Source: Symbiodinium natans (taxonomy: Eukaryota > Sar > Dinophyceae > Suessiales > Symbiodiniaceae). Taken from it: 64,000 nt of DNA. Below are positions 31,611-45,085 of this stretch, in pieces (the stretch's first letter is position 1; each line of letters begins with the position of its first letter). The DNA lies in assembly GCA_905221605.1 (NCBI GenBank), contig CAJNDS010000001.1:167525-231524 (forward strand), read 5' to 3'. Under the pieces are notes generated by a model. That model was not told the origin of the DNA. It saw nothing but the letters and a program-made list of their open reading frames with translations, and searched no databases. The position numbers were made by a program, and so were the translations under genes.

Positions 31611-33659
31611 ATGAGAATCTTTGCTTTGCTGCTCGTTCGCAGCATCAGGACTTGACTGCGATGCATATCGCTGGCATGCGTGAACGCAATACGGCTGGCG
31701 GCGGGCCTTTAGATGCAATCACAGCCTTCAGGAGATACTTGCATGTCTGACCAGGATCTGAAAGCTGCAAGCAGCTGTCCTTTCCTTTGAGTATGCCGAC
31801 AGGTTCAACTGGAAGCTAGATGGTACCACGGATCCGCTGCTGAGAAAGTTGTGCCACAAGGATTTGCGTCCCTCGGCAGTTGAAGTGCCATGTGGCATGG
31901 CCATCGCTGAAAACCTCCGCGGAACAATTCCGTGTGCTGAGTCTGTGCTGCAGCCACCCGCCAGGCTATGTCCTCACACGCTATGATGGCTCGAAGGACG
32001 TGCGACTCCTCTCACCGCATCGGAGAATGAAGTGCGTCTTTTCGTTTTTCGTAGGATCTGCCAACCCTGATCCAAGAAGCAGTCGATTCAGATCCGGATG
32101 CGTCTTCAGAAGGATCAGCAGTGCGAGCCCAAACCTTAGAGTGAAGTAAGGGCGAGGTGAAGGCGAAGGCAAGGTGAAGGCGAGGTGAAGGCGAGGTGAA
32201 GGCGGTGAAAACACGAATGATCACAGTCCCGAGCGTCTTTTCGATGCATGTTGTACCAGCCTTAGCTGCCTTAGCCCGGACATGGTTGGACCCTACAGCA
32301 ACATGTGAATCAGAGTGAATGAGAGTGTCAGAGAAGGCGACATGTGACGTTTTGTGCTCTTAGAGAGTGTTCAAGGCACCCGGATGTACCGCTGTCGGCA
32401 GATTCCATCGTCTAGAGCTTATTGATCCAACAGCTGATTCGGCCGTCTTCGGGGATGCCAACTTGAGCTACTGGACATACCAACATGTGTGCGCAAGTTA
32501 ACAGGTAACTGTTTGCAGAACCTTCCGAAGAACTTCAACATTGTGTGGGCTGTCTAAGGTTTTGCCTTGTGCCTAGGAGAGCACGAAGCATGCCTGTGGT
32601 CACAGTGTTCTTTGGTATGGTCTTGTAGTCTTGTAGATCAAGTCGCCCACGAGTTGTCGCCAAGAGTGAGCCGAGGAATCTTGCAAGGCATCGAAAGGCA
32701 GCGCGTGTCCTGCAGAAATCGTCTGTGTTTGCCACTACTGCTGTACAGCATTTGTTGAGCTTCAGGACTTACTATTGCGACATTTTCCTTGTTGCGTTTT
32801 ATTGGTTTTTGTCTTGGACAAATCTGCCAGCTTTTCTTCTCCCAGGGGGGACGGGGGACATGTCACGAATTCACATGTCTGCGATGGTAGTTGGTGTCGG
32901 GCCCGTGCGTCTGAAGCCAAGCATCCCAAGCAAAAAGCAACATAGAGTGCTCCTGCCAAATGCAAACTCATCCCGCTCTGCCTAAATTATCTGAAACCCG
33001 CCGCCTGCCAGAATCTGCCACAACCTCCTGAGGTGCCCGCGCCAATCTCCAGTCCTTACTGAAGACCCCTAAGTTAATAAGCTCTCGCTGTTGGGGAACA
33101 AAAAGCCAAGAAGCCATGAGAAGTCAGGAGTCCAGCGAGCCCAGGAACCCTAGCCAGGGAAAGACAAAAGCCCAAAGCAAGCACCGCAAAGCAGCAGGGG
33201 AAAGAACAAATGAAAGCAAAGAGCAGACAGTCAAAAGCAAGCTTCAGAAGCAGAAGCACCGAACATCAAAGCAAAAAGGGGTAAGCAAAGCATGCAAAGC
33301 AGCTAGCATCTAGCACAAAGGAAATGAGGGCAGCGGTAAAGCTCTTCCTTGTTGAGCTTTCAAGTTGTTCATACTCCATCGCCATTTTCGCGAAAGCACC
33401 CCAAAGTTTCTTCTTCCACCCTCCCTCCCTGCTTTTGTTTTTTTTCTTTCGCTTCTGGTGTCTGCAAGTGCGGACCGGGAGTATGGTCGTCCTTCACATG
33501 CACAGAGAAAGAGAATTGCACCGACACTTCGGTGATACCAAAGATCGATGTACTTCGACCCTGCATCGCAGAATTTCGCCTCGCCGCTGCGCTCGGAAGC
33601 CGGCAGATAAAGAAGGGCGTCTGCGTCGAGCATTTCGATTTCCATCAAAATTGAGTGAG
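31611..33659. other. Spacer before the TTG array
   Basis: I see no assignable gene. A short repeat of AAGGCGAGGTG lies at about 32147-32210. Upstream exons of the BMT5-like gene, including its expected GEGDFSF-type segment, were searched for here by eye and not found. Confidence 0.35.
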
Positions 33660-34839
<1,180 letters not shown>

Positions 34840-34847
34840 CCTTTCAG

Positions 34848-36422
34848 TACAGTAGTGGCCTCATGGCACCGTGATGTGTTTGTGTCAAGAGGCCTTGGGT
34901 CATGTCGGGCGCGTCATCGCCACGACTTTCGAGTCTTTGGAAATTCTGAGAGAGAGATATTCCGAAATTGATGAGACAATTGCAGTGTTGGAGAAGCATT
35001 TCGCCGAAGTCCACCATGCTTCTTGCCAGCAGATGGATGGTAGCCGACTTTGGAAGGGTGACGTTTTAAGTGGCACATGGTTCTCGGCAATTTCACGCGC
35101 TTTCAGGAGGTCGACTGCACGCGGATAGCAGTCCACTCGGAGTTCAAAGACTTGGAGCGTTCCTTAGGGGCCGTCTACTACAACTTTCCACATGCAGGAC
35201 AATGCAAGCCCAAGCATGCGTTTCGGCCACGCATCATGACAGCGTAGGCGCTCCCTCAGCATTTTGCAGTGTTCAGGCAGTCCTCTGTCCTTGGGCCTGT
35301 TAGTATTCCGACAGATTGCAAACGGAATGAGCAGGAGCCGTCGGTGGGTTTTTTGATGGCCATCCACTGGTTAACTGGCGTCATGAAAACTTGATGCGGC
35401 TATTCTTCAGAGCTTTGCGTGCCTACGTCAAGCCGGGAGGCATCGTGAAGGCATCCGTGGTGAGCCGTTTCCGCAACATGGTGCGACATTCTTGTAAAGC
35501 CGGGGGGTGGGTTGCGACCATGTTGAGCCAGGTACGGAAGGGAATTGAAAGTTGAGCGTGACTGGGTTGCTGTCAGATCTTTGCTGGGGAAATCAGCTTG
35601 GAATCACTTGGCTTGAGTTGAGGGCGGGTAAAGTGAACATAGTGAACTGAAGAATTGCCGGCTTTGGTGCAGAGTCCAGTGGCTGCCTGAGGCCGGCTTG
35701 AATTTGAACACGGTAATGGATGTCCAACTTGTGGCACGAAAGCAATGACGTTGCAAGCTGGAGATAGGACAACTCAAGTGAATTGAAAGCATAGTTCGGC
35801 GCGGTAGGCGATGATAGGTGCATATAGGTGCACGCAGGGGTATGCAGCTTTGCTTGATTTGCCTCAGAAAAATTCAATGCACTTGCATTGCCAAGCTGCG
35901 CTGAGCTGCATGGTGCAGGTGGCATCGAACCAGGGCGCTGTTGGGGTCCGGTACTCCTACATCATATGTTCGGCAGCAGAAAACGAATTTCGGCATGTAG
36001 AGACCGTGCCATTTCTTCAGTGGAGCTTACATCGGTACGGCCGGTCATATGGAGATCGTCGTGATACTTACCGGCGACCCGATGAGGGGGAGGGTTACAA
36101 TGTCCAGCGTGCGGACAAGGACATGGTGCAACTTGGCATGCCAAACTCGACTCCTTTGAGAATGGTGACGTGTGAAGCACATGTCGGCATGTCGGATCCA
36201 GGTACACATTCAAGTATGAGCCCACTGGTCGCTCTTTACCTCCCCAAGATATTCGCATGCCACCGACATTCAAGACTATCGAGGCAGGGGCACAAATCCT
36301 AGAACGACAAGGGGTGCACCAAACGCGCCGTGCAGGCATGCCCAGATGGAGCCTTTGAGGGCATGAGTGGCGAGTCAAGGAAGAACCTGGCCAAGCAGCT
36401 GTACAAACGCTACTTGACTTGA
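34848..36422 (+). CDS. BMT5-like (DUF2431) 25S rRNA uridine-N3 methyltransferase, 5' exons missing
   Basis: The family methylates a uridine of large-subunit rRNA using SAM. Exon 1 after CCTTTCAG reads GHVGRVIATTFESLEILRER then YSEIDETIAVLEKHFAEVHH, ending at 35017 before a GC donor. Exon 2 (35107-35197) reads EVDCTRIAVHSEFKDLERSL then GAVYYNFPHAG, which carries the family's NFPHAG signature. Exon 3 (35335 to about 35454) reads GHPLVNWRHENLMRLFFRAL then YVKPGGIVKAS. Exon 4 (35919 to about 36127) reads VRYSYIICSAAENEF, LQWSLHRYGRSYGDRRDTYR and GYNVQRADKDMV. The last exon (about 36290-36422) ends LAKQLYKRYLT and a TGA. Frames join cleanly. The second intron needs a GA donor, or sits within a GCAGGA direct repeat. 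The SAM-binding first exon was not located. Confidence 0.8.
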
Positions 36423-37774
36423 TGTTGCTACGTGTCAATACAAAGCAGCCTTCCGGACTCTTCCACGTTGTCTGAATGGTGCTGCTTCAGTGGGAGTGTG
36501 CTAAGTTTTGCTGAGGTTTCATGCTGGAATGCTCTGGCATCCACGTGGGCTGATTTCAGGCCGACGGGCAGCCCGAGCGGCAGAGCGCGGGCCCTGCGAA
36601 AAAGAGAAAAGACGTGCAAAGGCTGCAAAGGGATGTGTTTCTTCGAATCATACTCGAGTCATATCATATTCAACGGACATGAGCAGATGTGCTGTGAAAC
36701 GACCACCTAACACAAACCAGCATCTGCGCAGCATCTGGAACTGCAGGTGCTGCAGCTTCCACACAAGGTGCTTCCACACAAGGTGCTTTCACTGGTGCTT
36801 TGCTTAAGGGGACCGCTTCGCTCCCTTTCTGCGAATGTTTTTGACCAAGCATGCCTCGACACACTGAAGTTCGGACCCACGTAAACTGCGGGACGTTGCC
36901 AAGCAAAGCAGTCGTCAGAAGATAGTTGACGGTTGGGCTGGCATGACGTGGGGTGTTGCGCGTTGATCCCTTGTTGTTTCTCGAGGCACCAAACCCAACA
37001 GTACCAACAGTAGACACGGCGCCCGCATCACAGAGAAGCGGCAGCCTGCAGGAGAAGCCCAGAAGCTTTCAGAAGCTCTTTGTAAATCGTTTGCTTAGCC
37101 ACGCTGGCAATCTCACAGGGTGAGGCGCTGGCGTCGCTTGTGGCGCTTGTGGCGGGTGGGGGCAGGGGCGGCCATAAGTCTGCAGACGAACCAACAGGAA
37201 TGGAGAACAAGGGCTTTCGTTTAACATTGTTTTATCCTGCACGTTAACATCGTCCCCTCTCAAGCCTTTTGTGGCATCAACCGCTGCGCCACTTGCATGC
37301 CACTTCAAAGATGCCCCAGCGCATACCAGAATTCTCACTGCGATTCGCGCGTCAAGGTAGAGCTCTCACTGCCTCTCACCATACCGTAGTTTGAACTTCT
37401 ACGCTCGCTTTGTGTGCAAAATCTTGGACATTCCATGGGCTGGAACTGCCGAAAGCACAAAACCGGACTTCTTGGATGCATCTGACGTTTCTGAGGCTTC
37501 GGTGGCACAGCCAAGCCCCGAGAATTGTGAACAGCTGACGCGGTCGTGACTGGTGTTTGCGCGTGTGGTCCCGGCTACTTCAGGCTGGTCAGAGTTGTCC
37601 CGCACCGGCTGGCAAATCAGAGTCCATACCTCGAGAGCAACAGGCTGGCAGGCTTCTAGTTCAGAAGACGATTCTGCCCGGGGCGCCAAGGTCGATGTTG
37701 CCACCTCCTCCTCCAGCCAGACCTTAAGACACCTGTGAACGTGCAGAGCACTTTGTGTCAGTTGTGTTCAAGTT

Positions 37775-37892
37775 TTTGTGGGGGGAGGGGGGGGGGGGGG
37801 GCGTTAGGGGGGGGGGGGGGTGGGGGGTGGTTAGGAGAGGGGGCGGGTCGGGAGAGGGGTTCGGAGAGGGGGGGGGGGGTGGTTTGGGGGGG
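37775..37892 (+). repeat. Poly-G tract with quadruplex potential
   Basis: Several runs of 7-14 G separated by single or few T, A or C bases extend for about 118 bp. Confidence 0.85.
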
Positions 37893-38464
37893 ATAAGAGA
37901 AAGACAGAAATCAAAAATAAATTAAAATAACTATCGAACGGTTGTCCCCCACGATTACGACCTCGCTCAGTCAAAGGTTGATAATCGCGAAAACCATCAC
38001 GCCATCCATCCACGCATCATCTATCAGGACATCCATCCATCCATGCATCAATGATATAACGAAGAACCTTTCCGAAGACCACCTGCGTTGAAAAACCCTC
38101 CCACGCATTCCCACGCAACAGAGGGCAACAAGAAGAACTGCCTGCACTATCACAGCAAACTTGACGCCCTGGACCAAGGTGGAATGCTAAATCTGAACGC
38201 TTCCCACGCACCAGCGTCACCGCGCCTCGCGGAGAGGGTTGTCGTTGGCGGACCAAATGCGAACGCCTCCCGCGCGCCAGCGCGATTTTTTGAGTACGCG
38301 CGGCGAGTCCCGCCCGGTGATTAAAACATATTTATGAATTTTACCAAGAAAGCCATGCGTCCATGCATCATCCATCACGACATCCATTTATACAACGAAC
38401 TCTGTTAGTAGCGAAGAACTTTCCGGAGACTACGGCCGCTGAAAAGCCCTTCGCCACGCATTCC

Positions 38465-39175
38465 GGAAAAAAAACGAGCAAGAAAGAGACAGAAAGACGT
38501 AAAGACAGAAAGAATTAGAGAAAGAAAGAATGAGTAAAAACGGAAATAATGAAAGTTAAAGACAGAAAGAAAAAGACAGCAAGAAATAAATAGCGAAACA
38601 AAACATACAAATAAAGAAAGAGAACGAAATCAACAAAGACAAAGCGACAACAAATACAGAAAGAACGGAAAACCATAAAGAAGAAAGAAAGACAGAAAGA
38701 AAATAAACAAACGAAACAAAAGAAATAAAAATAAATAAAAGAAAGGAACGTAAGAGAAACGAAGAAAGAACGATTAATAAATAAAAACACAAAAAGAAGA
38801 ATAGAGGAAAAGACAGAAAGAAGAACAGAGAGAAAGGAAAGCTTCAAAGAAAAATACCATACAGCGCCATAGCACAAACACATAAAGAGAAGACACAACG
38901 AAACATAACATCACGAAAGACATAGCGAAGTCATTCAGGACATGAATTCCGAAAGAACGAAATAAGCAAGTAGACCCACAGCGAAAGACAACTAAGTAGA
39001 GAAATGCCGAACGAAGCTAGAAAGACATATATAGCGAAGTAACGAAAGAAATAAGCAAATCATTACACAAGCAAGTAAAGACCAACTTAGCTAACGAACA
39101 CAGACATGCCTAAACAAAGGAAACCAAGAAGCAGCTGCAGAAAGACAGGAGAACAAAAGCTGAAGAGCTAAGAAC
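38465..39175 (+). repeat. A-rich polypurine block, GAAAGA-like
   Basis: About 700 bp consist largely of A and G in GAAAGAAAGA, AGACAGAAAG and AAATAAAT motifs, with few T and C. The two strands are strongly asymmetric in composition. The minus strand gives hydrophobic Phe/Leu/Ser-rich frames that are composition artefacts. Confidence 0.8.
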
Positions 39176-39499
39176 AACACTAGCTATCTCGTGCGCCATG
39201 TCCTTCTGTAGCTGTCTTTGCTTTCATTCGTTAGTTCTGCACCACATCGACCCTCGCCCCGCAGGGCCAGCCTTACGTCGTTACTTATGTCGTCATGTTT
39301 TGCTGCGTGTTCTTTCGCTATTGCTTTCTGCTTTCACTAACTTCTTTCAGTAGTAAGTTCCGTCGTTACGTCTTTCGGCTTTTTGTCCTGTAGTTATGTA
39401 TTTACTTCTTTGTACTTCTTTTGTTTTTTTCGTTCGAGAACGAACGCAGAAAGAAGAAAGACAGAACTACTTGCAGGACAGAACGGAAGATGTACGAGC

Positions 39500-39880
39500 A
39501 ATGTGTTTGCATTTGGGCGGGGCCTCAACCACCCCGCTTTGGTCGAAGCCATGCGGACTTTTTTTTACTCGGATATACGCCGATAGAACAACCTCCAATC
39601 AAACATAGGTTTTGCAGGGCGTGATTTGGGGCATAGTCACGAGCACTACGCCTTGGGTCCCAGACACAGTCTTGGCATTTACACAAGCGCTCATGAGGGC
39701 TGCTTGGACAGTTTTGAACCCGGCAGAGCTCGCGGGGTCAAAAGGTTCAATGGGGTTTAGGTTGCTTCAAAAAACCATGCGAACTCTTTCTAAACCCGCC
39801 ATGCGACCATTGTGTTTGCAAATGGGGGGCCTGCGCCCTCCGCACCTTTCAGCCATGCCACATTGTTTTGAAGAGCATCA
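39500..39880. repeat. Diverged copy of the dispersed GC-core repeat
   Basis: Segments GCCATGCG, TTGTGTTTGCAAATGGGG and GGCCTGCGCCCTCCGCAC match units of the array at 43.1-43.7 kb and the single copy at 53.9 kb. Confidence 0.5.
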
Positions 39881-40399
39881 AACGCAAGAGAACAAGTGCT
39901 TCGCAACACAAAATGCAACACACGTGAGAGTCGTGAGTTGAAACATGGAGAAAAAAACCCAATCTCGTACTCAAGTTAATTGCAAATTTGTACATGGAAG
40001 GAGAGAGAGGCCCGTGCCTCGCCCATCACGAAAATCCCCCCCCCCCTTCCCCCCTTCTCCCCCCATCCTCCCCTTCCCTTGAAAAGCCATGTAGAGTAAG
40101 AGCTAGCTTGATTCAGAAAGCATCAGAGAACCCGAAAGCCGCAAAAACCTTCCAAGATGTGGTAAGCGAGCCAACTTTTGCCCCGTCGCTCAAACATCTT
40201 CGTCAGTCGTCCCGAATTGTTACCCTGCAGGCTGGCCAACTAGGCGTGCGGCAAACAGACTTCAACATGCCTGTATTCCCTACTCTGGCAAAGAGCAGGA
40301 GAGCTTTCCATTGAACTATGGAAAAATATGTGCCAAGAGGATATAAACCAATATGCAAAGCCCGCGGAATGGACGCAATCAATCAAATGGCCCATTTCA

Positions 40400-40780
40400 A
40401 GCGGTGCAAAGGACCCAGGCGAGAGCACAATTATGCAGTGCAGAATACGGGGCCTTGACCAGAGCGCGATTTGGCACTCAAGACTCAAGACCACTTCACA
40501 AAAAGAAATCCAAGACCAGCCCAAAGCCACTTCACGAGCACCACAGCTCTGCAAATCATGAGGGCATGGGCACGGGACCGAGGCGAGAGTGCCATGACAT
40601 CCCTGCCACGTTTTCGCAACGCGAAACGGTGAATGCTCAAAAAAGTGCACGGGACATAGCCGGCAACACGATTTCGAGTGCGGAATGTGCACACGCGACC
40701 AAAGCGGCCAAAGCATGCACGATGCTCTTTGCATGGCCCAGCAATGCGCAGGGCGCCTAGGCGAGAGCGTCCGGGCCCAT
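40400..40780. repeat. Repeats with AGGCGAGAGC core
   Basis: Three copies, near 40417, 40580 and 40757, read CCAGGCGAGAGCAC, CGAGGCGAGAGTGC and CTAGGCGAGAGCGT. They are related to the array at 25.85-26.08 kb. Confidence 0.5.
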
Positions 40781-41294
40781 AGGAAGCACCGAGAGGGTCC
40801 CCGATTCGAGGGTAGGTGTTTTGCCCTTCAAAAATGTCAGAAAAAGTTTTCAGATGCTTTTTGATGCTACCTTATCCTCTTCAGGCTGTACCATCAGCGG
40901 GACAGGACCCTGGATGCGGTCAGGGTGCGAGTCGGGGGCTTTGCCACAGACCGTCAGACCAAAGACGGCATCTTCAGACTACAGTACCAGGTTACCATGT
41001 GCTCCTGAGGCATCTACTCTGGATATCCCTGCGCGCAGTTTTAACCTCAGTGCATCTCGGTGCTTGAGCTCCCGGAATGAATGCATTGAAGGCGAGCGCT
41101 CTGTGAATCCGGGTATTGAGGCACTTTCCCTTGCCACATATGCAAAGTTGTGCGCGCCTCTATCGCTGGGCGTCGAAGGGGTTTCGACAGCCAAAAGAAA
41201 GGTGCAGCCTGCGAAGCTCAGGCATGGCACAGATGGGAATGGCTGGGATGCTGGGACCAGGAATGCTAGCAGCTCAGATTGAATCTGGAGTTGC

Positions 41295-41440
41295 TTGGCA
41301 AAAGCATGGCTCTCAAGCTGTGACAGGTGTGGTTTTGGCGGTGCGGCACCTTCAGACAACTCCAGGGTCGAGGACCGTTTGCACTGTCTGAATTGCCTGG
41401 AATCTCGGGAGAAAGTGCTGACAGGCTCTGGAGCGCTCAG
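41295..41440 (+). CDS. Exon-like segment with two CxxC pairs
   Basis: The frame reads SSCDRCGFGGAAP then, 11 residues further on, LHCLNCLESREKVL. The CxxC-x18-CxxC spacing could bind one zinc ion. No longer domain is recognised. The open frame extends to 41555 but loses character. Surrounding frames at 40821-41282 and 41817-42125 are also open but unassigned. Confidence 0.25.
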
Positions 41441-43089
41441 TCAAGGTGCGCGAAGGGAACTGGCGAACATTGGCAAACATGCGTGGCGTATGTGGTTTGT
41501 ACTGCAATGTGCAGAGCCCGTCTCGATGTCGGACAGGAAATGCAGGACAAGCTGAAGGCCACGCTCTGTAACATTCTGTATCTATGGCATGCGTGACTGC
41601 GAAAAATCATTGTGCCGAGGACATGCGAGACTCCTTGGATACTGAGCGACAAGAGCGCTCGAAGGCATGCACCAAAGCTAGCCATACTTGTAGGAAACGG
41701 TACAAGACGGCAGTCTCGACTCTAGACTCTAGACTCGTTCCGTTGTTTCTTGCTTCAAGCTCCTTGTTCGATGCTGTCGAGTCATTCGGTGCGTTCTCAA
41801 GAGTCTTGGAGCCTGAATGAACAGCATGGCAACGTGTGCAGGTGGAAATTCGACTTCAGATCGTCGAGAGGCGTCTCCAAGAGGAGGAAGCTGTCGGTTC
41901 TTGTACAACCACCCTTTAGGAGCTCCAAATTGCGCTTTTTACCCGAAGCTTTGTCAAGCGCTGCGGAATTGCCAGGAATCACGGAGCAGTCGTGCGGAAG
42001 CACGGGCCTGCTTCCAAGCAATTGGCAGGGCAGTGTTGAATGTTGTGTTGACCTTTGTGCGAGCGGAAGCAGCACTCAGCACAAGGTGTGGCTCCAGAGT
42101 TCATCTTCCTGATAGCTCCCAGTAGGAAGAGCTGATCTTTTGTTGGGAGACCAGACCTACCAAGGTTGCTGCAGTGGAAGCTCAAACGAAGCAAGGAGAG
42201 GCACTGGTGGAAGGACCTTCTCACTAACCATTGTACTGTTGGGGTGCTATGAAGTCAAGCATTCCTGGCATTCCGGTGACTGTTGCCGGTTCTTGGGCTC
42301 CTTGTCTCCCTTCGTCTGCCCCTCATGTGGGCCCTTCATGGGGCTGGAGTCGTGGCGGGAGGCGGCGGGAGGGCCTATTTTGGGTTTTCGTGTGTTTTTC
42401 TTGGGTTTTCTAAGGCAACCTGCATGCCTGTGTAATTTCGAGAGAAAAGCATGTATCTCCTGTAGCTTGGCTTTCAAAAGAAAAAGCTTTCATTTTCGAG
42501 CGGGAAATCTGTATTTTACTCTACGATGTTTACAGAAACTAGATGACAACAGAAGTTGATATCAATTTCGATAATTTTAATAATAGAGCCCTAGAAAAGA
42601 ACAGGAAGGAGGGAATGGAGGGAAGGATGCAGATTATCTATTATATTGTTAGTCTTAGTGTGTGTATGTAGTAATACCAACAAAAGAGGAAAGGGTTTTT
42701 CAGCAGGTTGGTCTTCTTCTCTCCTCATAGCTTTATCTTCTTTGTTGTTTATTATCTTTTGTTGTTATCCTCTTCGTTCGTCTTATGTAAGTTTCATAAG
42801 GCGGAAAGCAAACCAGCGGAAGCCGGTGCATCGAGTCCTTTGTTGCATTTCACGTAGTTTTCGTTTTTCGAAGGAGTCGCAATTTCGTTCCACGGACTTC
42901 TGGAAGAGGTGGAGTTTGGCCGCCGCAAAACCCTGCTTTTTGAGCAAGTTCCCCGAGGTCCTCTGGTCCCTGAATCCTTTGAACTTGGCTATCCGGTTTT
43001 GAATATCTAGTCAATCTCAGATTATATATTCTGATACAGTACCATATTTACTCTTCATTCCTAATGAGAGATACTAATGTAAATGTAAT

Positions 43090-43660
43090 AGTAGTAGTGG
43101 TTTTAGCAAGAGGCTGCGGCACCCCCGACCCCCTTGCTTGTCTTGGGACCAAGTTTTAAGCCGTGCAATCCTTGCTTCAAAGATCCTATGAATCCTTTCC
43201 AAATCCCTCCATGCGAGCTTGCAATAGAGGAGGCGACTTGTTTTAAGACCTAGTTCTAAGCTGCACAAGGATTGCTTCAAAAGCATGTGAATCCTTCGTT
43301 CCAAACCCCATCATGCGAGCAGGGTGTTTGCAAAAGGGTGGGGCTGCGCTCCCCCCCAACCCCCGCACTTGTTTGAGGACCGAATTCTTTGCAGTGCTTG
43401 CCATAAAAATCACATGAATCCTTTCCAACCCCAGCAAATGGGGGGGGTTTGCGTCCACTGCAATCCCCCCGCTTGTTTAGGACCCAGTTTTCGGCCGTGC
43501 CATGCTTGCTACAAAGCATATGAACCCTTTCCAAGTCGTCATGCGTGCATTAGTGGGCTGCGCCCGCACCCCCCCCCCAACCCCCACTTGATTTGGGGCT
43601 TAGTTTTAAGCGTGCAATGCTTGCATCTGCGCCCACCCAACCCCCTTGAAACGGGCAGGT
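43090..43660. repeat. Tandem repeat of about 110-120 bp, roughly five diverged units
   Basis: Each unit carries GGGGCTGCGC-CCCCCAACCCCC, CTTGTTT-GGACC, AGTTTTAAGC-GTGCAATGCTTGC, then CATATGAATCCTTTCCAA and CATGCGAGC. Units differ by substitutions and variable C or G runs. Confidence 0.8.
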
Positions 43661-43664
43661 TTAG

Positions 43665-43862
43665 GTAGAAATGCTGGAATTTGCAGCATTTGGTGCCGTG
43701 GAACAGTTAGAAATGCTGCAACTAAGGGCATTTGAGCCCTGGAACACGCAGATTTGCCACATCTTTTTCAGCAGTTTGAGTTTGCAAACGGCCAGAAGTG
43801 CTGCATGTCTCAGCATTTAGAGGGCGCGAATCGCCAGAAATGCTGCATTTCATAGACTGTTT
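43665..43862. repeat. Short tandem repeat with AGAAATGCTGCA core
   Basis: Three to four units of 45-60 bp contain AGAAATGCTG, a second CAGCATTT-like arm, and GAACA or GGCGCG. The two arms within a unit are inverted, which allows hairpins. Confidence 0.65.
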
Positions 43863-44570
43863 ACTAGTTTTTTGATGTCCATCATTTTATTTATTGATGT
43901 GGCCTGGGGAAAATATTTTGATGTCTATCCTTTTCCATGTCGAGGGCATTTTTTTTGTGTCGGAAAACGAGAACGGGATCGACGCATATCGACGCCTGGA
44001 AGCTGTTCTGTTTAGCGATTGTAGGAGCTGGAAAACGTTCTTCTTGAGTACCTCAGAAAGATCAGAAAGTCCTCGAGCGTGCGAGACCACGCAACTACCT
44101 GGAGTCGAAAATCATCCCTGAGCATCCATTGTTGATTGCATTGAATACCTGGATTAGTTTTTTTTGTTTCTTTCCGTGACGCCCAGAATCTGTAAATGTC
44201 AACATGCTCTCAATATTGATTCTCATGTTGATTTGCATATTGGTTCACAATTTGGGTTGAGCATTTGATTTCCATAGTGATTTGCTTGTATATCTGGACT
44301 TTGATTGTCATCACCCTGGGCTAATGATGCCGAAAGGGGAGGGGGGTGGTTCCATTTCGGCAATTTCGTTTCGGCAATAACGGGTTTCGAAACCCTATCC
44401 TTCATGGCGCCGAAAACAAATGCCGAACATATTGCCGAAAATGGCCTCGGCTGATATCCATGCGTTATGTAGCCTAAGCTTCTGTTCTCACAAGTGCATC
44501 AGTTACCCGTCTCGCCTCGCTGTAATTGTGCATTCAGGCTGGTGTTGGGGTGGGTGGTGGACAGCCATTA

Positions 44571-45085
44571 AATGCCGAAAAACCTTTCCCGCCCCCGTGC
44601 GCACACGTGCAGGCTGGGGCAGGGCGGGGGGTCCTGTGCCCGGCTCGGCTGTTCTTGCCCTCGATAGTAGTCTGCGAGGCTGCAACGTCTCGGTTTTGAG
44701 TATGGCTACATAGTAGGGAACATCCCAGAATGTCTTCCAGGTGCTCCCGCTGCCCCTGGTAAAATGCCGAAATGCCTTTCCGACCCCTGCGTGTGCGCGT
44801 CTAGCATGGAGTCGGGGCGGGGGTCCGGTGCCCGGTTCGGCAGTTCTTGCCCTTTGTATTATTCTGCGCAGCTGCAATGTCTAGGCTTCAACCTGTCTGG
44901 CTTTATAGCATCCCGGCAGTTTCAGAACATCCCAGAACAGTTTGCAGTGCCCCCATTGCCCTTGTAAAATGCCGAAAACCGTTTCCAACCTGCGTGTGCG
45001 TGCGGGCAGGCTGGGGTCGGAGGGGGGGTCCGGTTCCCGGTTCGGCTTTTCTTGCCCTGTACAAGATTCCATGAAGCTGCAACGG
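44571..45085. repeat. Three tandem copies of a 190-205 bp repeat
   Basis: Units begin with AATGCCGAAA at 44571, 44763 and 44968. Each continues with CCTTTCC or CGTTTCC, CCTGCGTGTGCG, AGGCTGGGG, GGGGGTCC, GCCCGG-TCGGC, TTCTTGCCCT and GCTGCAA. The second and third are separated by CATCCCAGAA. The third unit is cut short. Confidence 0.85.

Larger units (their letters stand above)
36423..40399. other. Gene-poor stretch with G-run and polypurine DNA
   Basis: I see no recognisable gene. The stretch contains a small direct repeat GCTTCCACACAAGGT at about 36755-36785, the G-run at 37.8 kb, a purine-rich block at 38.5-39.2 kb and a dispersed-repeat copy at 39.5-39.9 kb. A C-rich tract lies at 40037-40078. 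Confidence 0.5.

Noticed and set aside
38515-38898. Minus-strand hydrophobic frame resembling a multi-pass membrane protein
   Set aside because: Phe/Leu/Ser/Val richness follows directly from the polypurine block read antisense.
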